Assembly (NCBI GenBank): GCA_945919795.1
Contig: CAMEJJ010000001.1
Span: 62,001-126,000, forward strand
DNA from: an uncultured Lachnospiraceae bacterium
GTDB lineage: Bacteria; Bacillota; Clostridia; Lachnospirales; Lachnospiraceae
DNA length: 64,000 nt
Direction: 5' to 3'
The position numbers and the translations under genes were made by a program. This document shows positions 1 through 9,800 of the stretch, one piece after another. The notes beneath the pieces were generated by a model, which made no database searches, had not been told where the DNA came from, and saw only the letters and a list, made by a program, of their open reading frames with translations. Numbering within the stretch: position 1 is the stretch's first letter; the number at the start of each line of letters is the position of its first letter.

Positions 1-197
1 ATTTCTAAAAGTTGTATATCTTACTAATTGAATGTATAATCATTGTATGATGTGTTCGTGAATTGCGTAGCAATCTAGCCATCCAAATACATCAATGAGT
101 AACGAAATTCACTTTTGACAATCGGTTGAACGTTGCTTGGCAACAAAGCAATGCGTTGCATACACAAGAATAACATAAATGGAGCATAATTGAAAAC

Positions 198-905
198 ATG
201 AAAGAGTTTATGACTGAAGAAAAAGAAGAAGATTCTTCCATTGAATATATTATCATAGAAAACGGCGAAGAAAAAAAGAATGAAAATAAGGATAACATTG
301 AATCTGAATCAGATAAAAACGCTGACAAGTCCCGAAAAAGAAAAATGAAAAAGAAAATTGACAACAAGAAAATTTCCAAAGAATTGATAAAAGAAATGGT
401 AGAATATGTTTTGATTTTTCTGATTGCACTGGTAGTCATGTTATTATTAAACAAATTTATCATCATAAATGCCCGCATTCCATCCGCATCCATGGAAGAT
501 ACGGTCATGACCGGCGACCGTCTGATCGGCAATCGTCTTGCTTATAAAAATGATATTCCACAACGTTTTGATGTCATTATCTTCAAATTTCCGGACAACG
601 AATCAGAGTTATACATCAAACGAATTATCGGTCTCCCCGGTGAAACCGTAACCATTACCGGCGGAAAAGTATACATCAACGACAGTACGACTCCGTTGGA
701 TGATTCTTTTACCAAAGAAATCCCTGCTTCAACCAGTTTCGGACCATATTATGTTCCATCAAACTGCTACTTTGTCATGGGCGACAATCGAAACAACTCC
801 TACGATTCCCGTTACTGGACCCATACCTTTGTAAAAAGTGAGCAGATACTTGGAAAAGCCATGTTCCGCTATTATCCTTTTAATAAAATCAGTAAAGTGG
901 ATTAA
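198..905 (+). CDS. lepB: Signal peptidase I
   Basis: Membrane serine protease that removes signal peptides from exported proteins. The 235-residue protein has a long charged cytoplasmic N-terminus (about residues 1-68, rich in Glu and Lys), one membrane helix (about 69-91), and then the S26 domain. The nucleophile Ser98 lies in PSASMEDT and the general base Lys141 in YIKRIIGLPGE; the GDNRNNSYDSR box follows near the C-terminus. The length of the N-terminal charged region is greater than in most family members. The ATG at 198 has only a distant GGAG upstream (181-184), and an ATG four codons later is also possible. It is the first complete gene here; 1-197 holds no other gene that I can see. 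Confidence 0.93.
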   Translation: MKEFMTEEKEEDSSIEYIIIENGEEKKNENKDNIESESDKNADKSRKRKMKKKIDNKKISKELIKEMVEYVLIFLIALVVMLLLNKFIIINARIPSASMEDTVMTGDRLIGNRLAYKNDIPQRFDVIIFKFPDNESELYIKRIIGLPGETVTITGGKVYINDSTTPLDDSFTKEIPASTSFGPYYVPSNCYFVMGDNRNNSYDSRYWTHTFVKSEQILGKAMFRYYPFNKISKVD

Positions 906-913
906 CTTAACCA

Positions 914-942
914 TTGACAAACATATCCAAAACCTTTATAGT
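914..942 (+). promoter_or_regulatory. Sigma-A type promoter of the TPP riboswitch-thiT unit
   Basis: A perfect -35 TTGACA (914-919) and a -10 TATAGT (937-942) are separated by 17 bases. Transcription would begin near 949, about 15 bases before the riboswitch, in the expected position for a riboswitch leader. Confidence 0.8.
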
Positions 943-963
943 TTGAACGTACAAATAAATATT

Positions 964-1050
964 TGCTAGGGGAGCCCATCGGCTGAGATTGTGATATATT
1001 CACTAACCCTCACTACTTGAACCGGATAATACCGGCGTAAGGAAGCAGTT
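964..1050 (+). ncRNA. TPP riboswitch (THI element)
   Basis: The sequence carries the two conserved THI-box blocks: GGCTGAGA at 980-987 (pyrimidine-sensing arm) and ACTTGAACCGG followed by GATAATACCGGCGTAAGGAA at about 1014-1043 (pyrophosphate-sensing arm). This aptamer binds thiamine pyrophosphate. The downstream gene encodes the thiamine transporter ThiT, so the usual reading is that high TPP shuts off thiamine uptake. A long expression platform (1051-1197) follows. Confidence 0.95.
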
Positions 1051-1166
1051 TTAAGTAAAATACCGACAGATAACCGTATCAGATAGCGATATCAATAATT
1101 ACAAGCAAGTATCTACATATTGCCATCGTGTCTATGTCTGCCGACAGCTTAAAACGCCATCACTCC

Positions 1167-1190
1167 CCTCCTAAGCAATTACCAAGGAGG
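1167..1190 (+). promoter_or_regulatory. Hairpin covering the thiT Shine-Dalgarno sequence
   Basis: CCTCCT (1167-1172) is the exact complement of AGGAGG (1185-1190), which is the ribosome binding site 7 bases before the ATG at 1198. The loop is 12 bases. Pairing would hide the ribosome binding site. The run of seven T after the 3' arm means it could also act as a weak terminator. Either way it is the likely output of the TPP riboswitch. Confidence 0.7.
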
Positions 1191-1197
1191 TTTTTTT

Positions 1198-1764
1198 ATG
1201 TCCAGAAACTCAAAAACACGTATTCTTGTGGAAGGAGCCATGCTGATTGCTCTTGCAACCGTTCTTTCCTATCTGAAAATCTTTGAAATGCCATTTGGCG
1301 GGTCCATCACCTTAGAGATGCTCCCCTTAGTCATCATGGGACTTCGAAGAGGTCCTAAATGGGGATGTCTGACAGGTTTTGTTCATGGTCTTTTACAGAT
1401 GATCATCGGTTTTTCCAATGTCATGTACTGTGCAACTCTGATTTCTCAAATCGGCTGCATTTTATTGGATTATCTGTTAGCATTTTCAGTATTGGGACTG
1501 GCACCGCTTTTTGCATCCCTTTTGAAAAACAATAAAAAAATCGGTTTTATTGTAGGTTCTGTTTGTGTATGTATCTTAAGATTTTTATGCAGTTTCCTGT
1601 CAGGATGGCTTCTTTGGGGCAGCTATGCACCCGAAGGTATGAATGCAGCATACTACAGCCTTGTTTATAACGGAGCATATATGCTTCCCGATACCATTAT
1701 TTTAGCTGTTGTCGTTGCAATTCTTGCTTATACCGTTCCCAAAATTTTCTGGGCAGAAGAATAA
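1198..1764 (+). CDS. thiT: Energy-coupled thiamine transporter ThiT
   Basis: Substrate-binding S component of an ECF-type vitamin transporter, 188 residues, which matches the family. It has about six hydrophobic helices and the N-terminal EGAMLIALATVLSYLKIFEMP segment typical of ThiT. It works with a shared ECF module (EcfA, EcfA', EcfT) that is encoded elsewhere. The upstream TPP riboswitch supports thiamine as the substrate. The start is fixed by GGAGG 7 bases upstream. It forms its own transcription unit, closed by the hairpin at 1819-1854. Confidence 0.93.
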   Translation: MSRNSKTRILVEGAMLIALATVLSYLKIFEMPFGGSITLEMLPLVIMGLRRGPKWGCLTGFVHGLLQMIIGFSNVMYCATLISQIGCILLDYLLAFSVLGLAPLFASLLKNNKKIGFIVGSVCVCILRFLCSFLSGWLLWGSYAPEGMNAAYYSLVYNGAYMLPDTIILAVVVAILAYTVPKIFWAEE

Positions 1765-1772
1765 AAACAATA

Positions 1773-1813
1773 TCTTAGCGGCATAAGCGAACAAAAATAA
1801 TGACCGGTTTCAA
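1773..1813. repeat. Fragment of family B element
   Basis: CTTAGCGGCATAAGCGAACA and ATGACCGGTTTCAA match the left arm and core start of the palindromic element described at 39017-39283. The rest of the element is missing and the sequence passes directly into the thiT terminator. Confidence 0.6.
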
Positions 1814-1818
1814 TCCGA

Positions 1819-1854
1819 GTGAGTGGTAAAAGTATTTTTGCCACTCGCTTTTTA
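1819..1854 (+). terminator. Intrinsic terminator of thiT
   Basis: A 13-pair stem (1819-1831 with 1836-1848, two G-U pairs) with a four-base loop is followed by TTTTT. It lies 55 bases after the thiT stop codon. Confidence 0.85.
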
Positions 1855-1895
1855 TTATGATAAAATAGAAAAAAGCGTAATAAGGGGGTTTTTCT

Positions 1896-2906
1896 ATGAT
1901 TTCTGTCAGTTTATGTATGATTGTTAAAAATGAGGAACAAGTTTTATCTCGTTGTTTGAATTCCATTGCTGATTTAATGGACGAAATTATCATTGTAGAT
2001 ACCGGCTCCACAGATCGTACCAAAGAAATTGCAGCACGTTATACCGATCGCATCTATGATTTTCCCTGGAATGGAAGTTTTAGCGATGCGCGTAATTTTT
2101 CTTTTTCAAAAGCCACCAAGGATTACATATACTGTGCCGATGCTGATGAAGTGCTTGACGAAGAAAACCATCAGAAATTTCTTATGTTAAAAAAGGGATT
2201 ACTTCCGGAAATCGATATTGTCCAGATGTATTATGACAATCAGCTTTCTTACAATACCATTTACAACTACAATAAAGAACTTCGTCCAAAATTGTACCGG
2301 AGACTTCGTCATTTCGTCTGGGAAAGCGCTATTCACGAAGTAGTCCGCTTAGATCCCCTGATTTATGACAGTGACATCGTGATTACCCATCGTCCCACCT
2401 GCAATCATAAAGGCCGTGATCTTGCTGCTTTTGAAAAGCTTTGTAAAGACGATGTCAGATTAAACAAGAGATTACATAACCTATATGCAAAAGAATTGAT
2501 GATTGCCGGTGAACCGGACGATTTTCGGTCTGCCTATCCTGCGTTTGCAAAATCCATTGTTGATCCTGATCGGACACCGGATGAGATTTTGGAAGCATGT
2601 TGTATTTGCACCAAGGCAAGTCTGATTTCCAAAAACTTTCTGGAATTTTTTAAATATACGACCAAAGCCATGGCAATCGGCGGCTGCAGCGAAATCTGCT
2701 GTTGTCTGGCAGAATATTATAAAAACATTGAACAAAACACTTCAGAAGCTGCACTTTGGTATTACAATGCAGCATTTGAAACCGAAAGTATTTTAGATTT
2801 AAAATGTCATACCACCATTCCATTAAATGCCTTGATTGACATTTGCACCGAAAACGGTGATTTGGAAGAAGCAGAACACTATCGGCAGATGTTAGCTTCC
2901 GAATAA
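1896..2906 (+). CDS. Family 2 glycosyltransferase
   Basis: Cytoplasmic sugar transferase of 336 residues. The GT-A start SLCMIVKNEEQVLSRCLNS, the nucleotide-binding IIIVDTGSTDRT, and the DADE metal site (about residue 87) are all visible in the first 100 residues. The C-terminal half lacks membrane helices and looks helical, like the TPR-like tails of SunS-type and related transferases. GGGGG seven bases before the ATG fixes the start. It stands alone, convergent with addA. The acceptor cannot be told from the sequence; glycoprotein, glycopeptide and cell-wall polymer are all possible. Confidence 0.85.
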   Translation: MISVSLCMIVKNEEQVLSRCLNSIADLMDEIIIVDTGSTDRTKEIAARYTDRIYDFPWNGSFSDARNFSFSKATKDYIYCADADEVLDEENHQKFLMLKKGLLPEIDIVQMYYDNQLSYNTIYNYNKELRPKLYRRLRHFVWESAIHEVVRLDPLIYDSDIVITHRPTCNHKGRDLAAFEKLCKDDVRLNKRLHNLYAKELMIAGEPDDFRSAYPAFAKSIVDPDRTPDEILEACCICTKASLISKNFLEFFKYTTKAMAIGGCSEICCCLAEYYKNIEQNTSEAALWYYNAAFETESILDLKCHTTIPLNALIDICTENGDLEEAEHYRQMLASE

Positions 2907-2969
2907 TTGAGTTTCGTCTCGAATTTTATCCTCAAGATCTTTATGGGCTGCAGGTTGTCCTTGCAGAAA

Positions 2970-3100
2970 TATATATATTTGCCCATCGACTTTTACGAGG
3001 TTTTGTACCTTTCTTAGCGGCATAGCGAACAAAAAGGAATGCCCGGTTTCAACTGTCTGAAGACGTAGTCTGAGTTTTGAAACCGGGCATTTAATAAATA
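2970..3100. repeat. Family B palindromic element, left half; bidirectional terminator
   Basis: Left arm (TTTTACGAGGTTTTGTACC, then CTTAGCGGCATAGCGAACA) and the core of family B. The core is a perfect 14-pair stem (3039-3052 with 3077-3090, ATGCCCGGTTTCAA) flanked by A/T runs on both sides. It lies between the converging glycosyltransferase and addA genes and probably ends both transcripts. The right arm is missing. At 2944-2986 an extra ATGGGC/GCCCAT hairpin precedes it. Confidence 0.75.
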
Positions 3101-3103
3101 TTT

Positions 3104-6100
3104 TTATTTCACATCCAAAACATCAGAAAAATAAAAGGAATAAATTTTCACACCCGCAACTGTTTTTTGTGTAATCCGCTCCAATGCCTCTTTATAGTAA
3201 TCCATCTGAACCCGGTATCGGTTAATCAGATCTTCTCTTTTTTCTACCCGGTCTGTCTTGTAATCAACCAAATAGATTTTTCCATCTTCTTCATAAAAAG
3301 CATCGATAATACCCTGTATCAACATGGTCTCATCCTGGGGAAATTTCTCATCTACGCGTTTTGCCGGAATTTCCATAACGAACGGCTGCTCTTTGAATAA
3401 CAATCGTTTTTCATTTGCCACCATCATTTTTTTAGCTAAATCGCTGCAAAGAAAAGCCACAATTTTTCTATCATTAATCAAATTCATATCTTTTTCAGGC
3501 ATCAATTTTGCTTCAATTATGCGCTTTTTCTCATTTATTAAATTTTCTTTTAATTTTTTCATCACTGTTTCTGTTGCTATTTTTTCTTCTGCTATTGTTC
3601 TTTCTGTTTCATTCTCCGCCCTTTTCACAAAATTTTCCTGAAGTATTTTATCACTTACAACATTTTCTGCATCTGCTTCACGCAAACTCTGTGCAAAGGA
3701 TTGAAAATCCAAAAGCTCCATAAATCTATGATAGGCGGTTCCTCTGGCGGCACCTAAAACCTTCACCTCTTCTTTCATAAATTCCGGAACAATCTGTGTT
3801 TTTTTCTCTGTATCAAACACCACCATAGTCTGTTCATCTTCATGCAAAGCGGCATGCTTTAATTCTGAGACACTGGTCTTATTATATAGACCTTCCAGTT
3901 CCGGATGCGGATAGGCAGCATGAATTACCCGGGAAAGTTCCCGGCTCTTTGTCTCATCTGCTGCTTTCAGAGTTTTTAAGAAAACATCTTTTTTCATTCT
4001 GTCTTCCAAAAACTGTCGAGCCTGATTTAGCTGTAAATCATCTTCATGAAAAAGGGTAACCTCAAACAGTTTCTCCGGCTGATCCCGGTACAAAGCCATC
4101 ACATAAAAAATCAATTTCAAATAATGATTGCATTCCAAAATCAGCTGTCCATCCAAACTACGGTCCGATACTGCTTTATGCCTTTCATCTCCAACCATCT
4201 GAGCACACGATTCTAAGGTCTTTTCATAATCGGAAACCGTACCTGTTAAAATGCATTTTTCCTTTGCCCTGGTCAGAGCAACATAAAGGACTCGAAGTTC
4301 CTCTCCCATACTGTCAACCAATTGCTGCCTGGCAATCCACTTTTGCTTAATGGTATTTCTTCGGAATTTGTCCTGATAATTACGGTATTCTATTCCGATA
4401 CCCAGATCTGTATGTAACAATAGGGAACCGTTGATGTCTCTACGGTTAAAGCGTTTTGCCAGTCCCGATACAAAACACACCGGAAATTCCAGGCCTTTCG
4501 ACTTATGGATAGTCATGATACGAACCGCATTTGCATGATCCTCTCCACCATTCCCATAGTCTATTTCGTATTTTTCCAACTGTTTCATATATTGCAGAAA
4601 CCCAAATAAGCCATGCATCCGACTCTGTTCATAGGTCTTTGCCTGAGTAAGAAGCATTTCAACGGTCTCGCGCCGGCTACCACCTGCCGGAAGGGCAGAA
4701 ACGTAATCGAGATAGCGGTGCTTTCTGATAAATGTGTATAAAAAATCATGCACCGTTTCTGTTTTTGCAAGCATACGCATCCCTGTAAGTTCATCAAGAA
4801 ACGCCTTTGCCTTTTTGTTGTCACAGCGTTTCAATTTCTCATAAAAGGACAGTTCCTTTTCATCTTCCGACTGAAGCAGTGCAATTTCTGCCATCTCTTC
4901 ATCACTAAATCCATACAGAGGAGATTTTAAAACTGCTGCCAGAGGGATATCCCGGTAAGGATTGACACAAATTTCCAGATATTGCAACAAAACCCGGATT
5001 TCCACTGCAGAAAAATAACCGGTCTTACTCGGGACAACCGTCGGAATTCCTTCGCGTTTCAAGACTTCCTGCAGCTTATTTTCCAAAGTCCCGATGGAAC
5101 GGGTCAATATGACAATATCGTCATATTTCATCAAGCGCAGTTTTCCGGTTTCTTTATCCGTTACCTGCGTCTCTTTCATCAGACGTTTAATTCTCTGCGC
5201 AATCATGACAGCCTCACCCTCAGCCGCCTTCATCTCAGCCTTTTCTCCGTTTTCACCGTTTTGTTCAAATAACAAAAGTTCCGCACGATAAGCATCTGTT
5301 TTTTCTTCGTCCTCCGGATAAACCGCTCCCGGATACAAAGCAGCAGCTTCATCATATTCCACGCCGCCCACGCTCTGATGCATGAGAGGATAAAAGACAT
5401 CATTTACCAGCGCAAGTACCGTCTGTCTGCTTCTGAAATTTTGTTTTAAATCGATTCTGGCACAGCCCGGCACCTCATTTTCGGCGTAACGGCTGTACTT
5501 TTCCATAAAAATCTCCGGTCTTGCCATACGGAAACGGTAAATACTCTGTTTCATGTCCCCAACCATAAAACGATTGGGCATTTCATCCCGTTCACGTGAG
5601 ACAACAGAAAGAATCAATTCCTGTACATCATTGCTATCCTGATATTCATCAATCATAACAGCCTCAAAATAGTTTTGATACCAGAGCGCCGTCTTTGTCG
5701 GCTTTTTGTCTTCATCTACCAAAATCTGAAGTGCAAAATGCTCCATGTCCGAAAAGTCAATGATATTTTCTTTTCGTTTATCCATTGCAAACTGCTCTAT
5801 AAAAGATAAGGTCAGTCTAATTAACGGTTTTAACAATACTCCCGCCTTTTGCATATCCTCGAAAAGATCCGGTCCGGATTCATAAAAGAAATTTTCCTGC
5901 AGTTTTTTGATTCGCTCCTTTACCGTTGTACGTAGCGCCTGCACCTGATTTTTTATTGCATCATCGCAACTGTCCTTTTTTGCGGCAAGAAGTCTGAAAA
6001 ATTCCATTTCATGAATTTCCTGACACAAGCTTTCATAATCCGTAACATCAGCTAACTTTTCAAGCATTTTCGATTCTTTGGTCAAAACCGGAAGATAAGA

Positions 6101-6829
6101 CTCCGGTCCGCCACCGCTTTCGCATAAAGAAATCATACGGTCATAATAATCAAGCAGGCCTTTGATTTCAAAACGCACTTCTTTTAACATGGCCTGAAAA
6201 AAAGCACTGTTTGAAAATTCATCATAATCCTTGCATTCATAATCGGAAAGGGTCTGTTTGAGCCATTTCTCCGGATATGGCTGGCTCATGACAAATGCAT
6301 AAATCTGATTGACCATTTCCTCAAGTTGCAAATCCCGCCCTTTGACAGAAAATGCATTCGCTAAATTCAGAAAGTCGGGCTCCTTTTTTGCATATGCATC
6401 TTCTATGGTTTTTTCCAAAGCCTTTTTCTGCATCCACTTCATCCTACCGGGATCACCGATAGAAAAGCCCGGGTCCAAATCAATTTCCTGAAAATGATTC
6501 ATCAAAACATAACGGCAGAAGCTGTCGATGGTAGTAATCATGGCATGATTAATCAGTACAGACTGACGTTGCAAAAAAATATCATCCGGGGTCTGCTCTA
6601 AACGCTCTAAAATAGCACGGTGAATACGTTCACGCATCTCTGCAGCCGCGGCGTTGGTAAAAGTTACCACTAATAGCCGGTCGATATCCACCGGATGCTC
6701 TTTATCGGTCACAAGTCCCAAAATGCGCTCGACTAAAACAGCCGTTTTTCCGGAACCGGCTGCTGCGGAAACCAATACATTATGATTTCGAATCGTTATG
6801 ACCTTTTTCTGATCTGTCGTAAATTCCAT
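3104..6829 (-). CDS. addA: ATP-dependent helicase/nuclease subunit A
   Basis: UvrD-type 3'-5' helicase and nuclease subunit of AddAB (RexAB), which resects double-strand ends before RecA loading. At 1241 residues it is full length. Walker A is AGSGKT at 24-29, Walker B is DEYQDSN at 394-400, and the helicase motif GEELRVLYVALTRAKEK lies further down. The C-terminal RecB-type nuclease keeps Asp1176, Asp1189 and Lys1191 (GIIDAFY...VDYKTD). The ATG lies within the end of addB (50-base overlap) behind an AAAGGAG in the addB reading frame, so the pair is probably translationally coupled. Much of the Lys/Glu-rich insert near residues 1060-1130 is low complexity. Confidence 0.97.
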   Translation of the reverse strand: MEFTTDQKKVITIRNHNVLVSAAAGSGKTAVLVERILGLVTDKEHPVDIDRLLVVTFTNAAAAEMRERIHRAILERLEQTPDDIFLQRQSVLINHAMITTIDSFCRYVLMNHFQEIDLDPGFSIGDPGRMKWMQKKALEKTIEDAYAKKEPDFLNLANAFSVKGRDLQLEEMVNQIYAFVMSQPYPEKWLKQTLSDYECKDYDEFSNSAFFQAMLKEVRFEIKGLLDYYDRMISLCESGGGPESYLPVLTKESKMLEKLADVTDYESLCQEIHEMEFFRLLAAKKDSCDDAIKNQVQALRTTVKERIKKLQENFFYESGPDLFEDMQKAGVLLKPLIRLTLSFIEQFAMDKRKENIIDFSDMEHFALQILVDEDKKPTKTALWYQNYFEAVMIDEYQDSNDVQELILSVVSRERDEMPNRFMVGDMKQSIYRFRMARPEIFMEKYSRYAENEVPGCARIDLKQNFRSRQTVLALVNDVFYPLMHQSVGGVEYDEAAALYPGAVYPEDEEKTDAYRAELLLFEQNGENGEKAEMKAAEGEAVMIAQRIKRLMKETQVTDKETGKLRLMKYDDIVILTRSIGTLENKLQEVLKREGIPTVVPSKTGYFSAVEIRVLLQYLEICVNPYRDIPLAAVLKSPLYGFSDEEMAEIALLQSEDEKELSFYEKLKRCDNKKAKAFLDELTGMRMLAKTETVHDFLYTFIRKHRYLDYVSALPAGGSRRETVEMLLTQAKTYEQSRMHGLFGFLQYMKQLEKYEIDYGNGGEDHANAVRIMTIHKSKGLEFPVCFVSGLAKRFNRRDINGSLLLHTDLGIGIEYRNYQDKFRRNTIKQKWIARQQLVDSMGEELRVLYVALTRAKEKCILTGTVSDYEKTLESCAQMVGDERHKAVSDRSLDGQLILECNHYLKLIFYVMALYRDQPEKLFEVTLFHEDDLQLNQARQFLEDRMKKDVFLKTLKAADETKSRELSRVIHAAYPHPELEGLYNKTSVSELKHAALHEDEQTMVVFDTEKKTQIVPEFMKEEVKVLGAARGTAYHRFMELLDFQSFAQSLREADAENVVSDKILQENFVKRAENETERTIAEEKIATETVMKKLKENLINEKKRIIEAKLMPEKDMNLINDRKIVAFLCSDLAKKMMVANEKRLLFKEQPFVMEIPAKRVDEKFPQDETMLIQGIIDAFYEEDGKIYLVDYKTDRVEKREDLINRYRVQMDYYKEALERITQKTVAGVKIYSFYFSDVLDVK

Positions 6830-9800
6830 CCTCAGTCAGCTCCTTTTTTATTTCTTCATAGACCTGATCACCCTTAAGAAGCATCTCGCGCTCTTTATAA
6901 CCGGGGAGTTTTTTATCAAATCCGCATATACCTTTATAAGCACAATACTGACAACTGCTCTGCGCAGACTGCTCCATGACCGGATTGATATCGATTTTTC
7001 CATTCAGGATATCCTGTCCGATTTTTCTTACCTTCGCATCCGTAAATTGGCGAATCAATTCAAACTGTTCTGCAGTTGCTGTTTGCGAAGCACTTGCCAG
7101 TTCTCCGTTTTTCTTATATTTTACCGGAATCACCGATGATTCGGCTTCCTGTGTTGAATCCAGATGTTTCAGTACTTCGTCATTCTCCAGGATCAAGCCC
7201 TGCACCCGAAGTTCTTTGTGAATTCTTTCCCTTCGTTCCAGTGGATTTTCTGTCGTATCTCCAACCGGCATGGGATCTGCAATTTCATAAAAAAAGCAGG
7301 CACAAGGAATGACCTTTTTATCCGGATTCTTTTTTTGCCATGCGGCAACAGCGCCATTCATATAAACTGACAGCTGTAAATCCAGCCCATAATACAAACG
7401 CGCAATATCAAAGCTGTGTTTTCCCGATTTATAATCCAAAATCTTCACATAAATACCATTCTCATCCTGTGCAATATCCAGACGATCGATGCTTCCGTAA
7501 AGCCTGGGATTCTCCATATATTGAAACTTTAGCTCATAATCTGCCGGAACAAAATCACCCTTTCCTAATTGATAAGAAAGACTGTCTAACGTTGTCTTTA
7601 AAATATCCTTGGTTCTCTCTTTCAATGCCTCATTACGTGCCGTATCCAGCAAAACCGTATTTCGGTATTCCTTTGCAAATCGTTCCACCGCATCATCAAC
7701 AAAGGCATCTGCCTCTTCTTTTTTATACGAATTCCAGTCATAGCCCTTTACGCTAAGATAATTACCAAACTGATAAAGTGTATCATGATATAAATTACCT
7801 AAATCCGTCAGTGAAAAATCAAACGTCTCCTCCTCTTTGAGCTTCAGACCATATTTTAAGAAATGTTCATATGCGCAAGCACTATATGTTTCCAATCGGC
7901 TGACACTGGTATAGAGCTTTTCTCCAAACAAAGCTTTTGCAACGTCTTCCGGCAGTTTTCCACCATGATATTGAAAAAAGGCAGCATCCAAAAGCTTTCC
8001 AAAAATCTCCTGATCTTCAAAAATTCCCGCAAGACTAAGAAGCTTATTCCATTCTTTGGAATCATGGAAAACAATACCGGAAACATATTCACGCATCAGG
8101 CGCGCCAACAGTTTCAATCCGCTTTCCTCGCTCTCCACCATCCGGAGCATATCCGTATCGGTAACGGTCATAACATCCAAATCGGAAAACAATTTACTAA
8201 CTGTATGAATCAAATAAGATGGCCGCAACTGATTACCGCCTTCATCAACCTCCGAAAAAGAAAGAACCAGCTTTTCTGACGGTTGCGTCATATTCATATA
8301 AAGATACAATCTTTCCTCAAAGCTTTTTTGCCGCGGCGTCGGTGCAAGCTCTGCACCCAGCTCTGTCAGAAAAGTTCTCTCTAAATCCGATAAAATACCT
8401 CCGCTTGAACCATGTCCGGGAATAATCCCATCATTTACTCCAACAATAAATAACACCTTAATCGGTTTTAAACGTGTACGCTCCAAATCGCCGGCAATCA
8501 CCTGATCCACACTCTGTGGAATACTTCCGACTTTCAGCTCTGCAAATCCGGCTTTTAAAATCTCTCCATATTCATCCAGTGCCATTTCCTCATCCAACAA
8601 GGCATAAATCTGGTCAAACAAAGTCATTACGGCACCATATACCTGTTCGTACTCTTTTGCACGTGCCGGCATGTTTTTTGCCAAAAAATCATCTGCCTGC
8701 TTTTGAAGTTTTTCTTCTAAATTCAATCTGACACAAATGTCATACAGTAATCGGGTATAATTTCTGGCGTTTTTGTCTGTCACATTCAAAAACGGCTGTA
8801 GACAGGATATCAGTTCTTTACGAACTGTTTCAGCTTCTTCTACCAGACTTCCCATCTCGCTATTTCCCATCCCAATAAAAGAAGTCTGATATTTTCTTTT
8901 TCCTCGAATTCCCCGGCTTAAGATAAACGTCTCAAACAAGTCAATCTGCTCTTCCTGCAGATCAAAATATCCGACACGTAAAAGCTCCATAACCGCATCA
9001 TAAGAAAAATCCGTTGTCAGAACTTTCATAACACCCAACAAAAATACCATCAGCGGATGGAATAACAGACTTTTATTCTGATCCAGAAAGAGCGGGATAT
9101 CCTGTTCCGCAAAGCTCTCCCGGAGTATTTGGCCATATGCTTCCAAATCGCCCGTTATAACGGCGAAATCACGATAACAATATCCATTCTCCCGAATCAA
9201 ATGTCGGATGGTCAGACACACCCAGTCAATCTCAGCCTTGGGATTTGTACAACGGATCAGTGAAATCTGTTCCTCGCTGGATACCTTTGGTCCATGATGC
9301 GGGCGAAACAGATTCTGCTCTAAATGTGCAAGTCCCGAACGATTTGCAAACCGCATAGCAGGTCTTTTTGTCAAAATAATATCTTCGTCTCTTTCCGTCT
9401 TTTGATTGGCGGCAATCTTACACAATCTCCGATAGGCTTTCGCCGTCAGATAATACATGCTCTGCGTGATGTCACCGTCAGACAAATCCTCTTTTGTATC
9501 GCCTAGCAGCGTCACAATCACCTGCCTGCAAAGAAGCATCATTTCCTGCAGCAAACGCTCCTGTATGGGCGTAAAACCGGTAAAACCGTCAAATACAACA
9601 ACACTGTCTCGTATCAAAGCAGAACGGTGCAGATTCTTCACCAGTACATCCATACTTTCCTCGGTTGTAATAAATTTATCCGCAATATAATTTTTGTACC
9701 CTCTGTATAAAATCTGCAAATCCGATAGCTTTGCACTAAGATTTCCTTTTTCTTTTGCCTGCTCACAAAATTTTGTCAGATCATCCGGCAGTATCCCATA

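Noticed and set aside
7340-8279. Several plus-strand open frames over addB
   Set aside because: addB is a complete, recognisable gene on the other strand; these have no family resemblance or ribosome binding sites.
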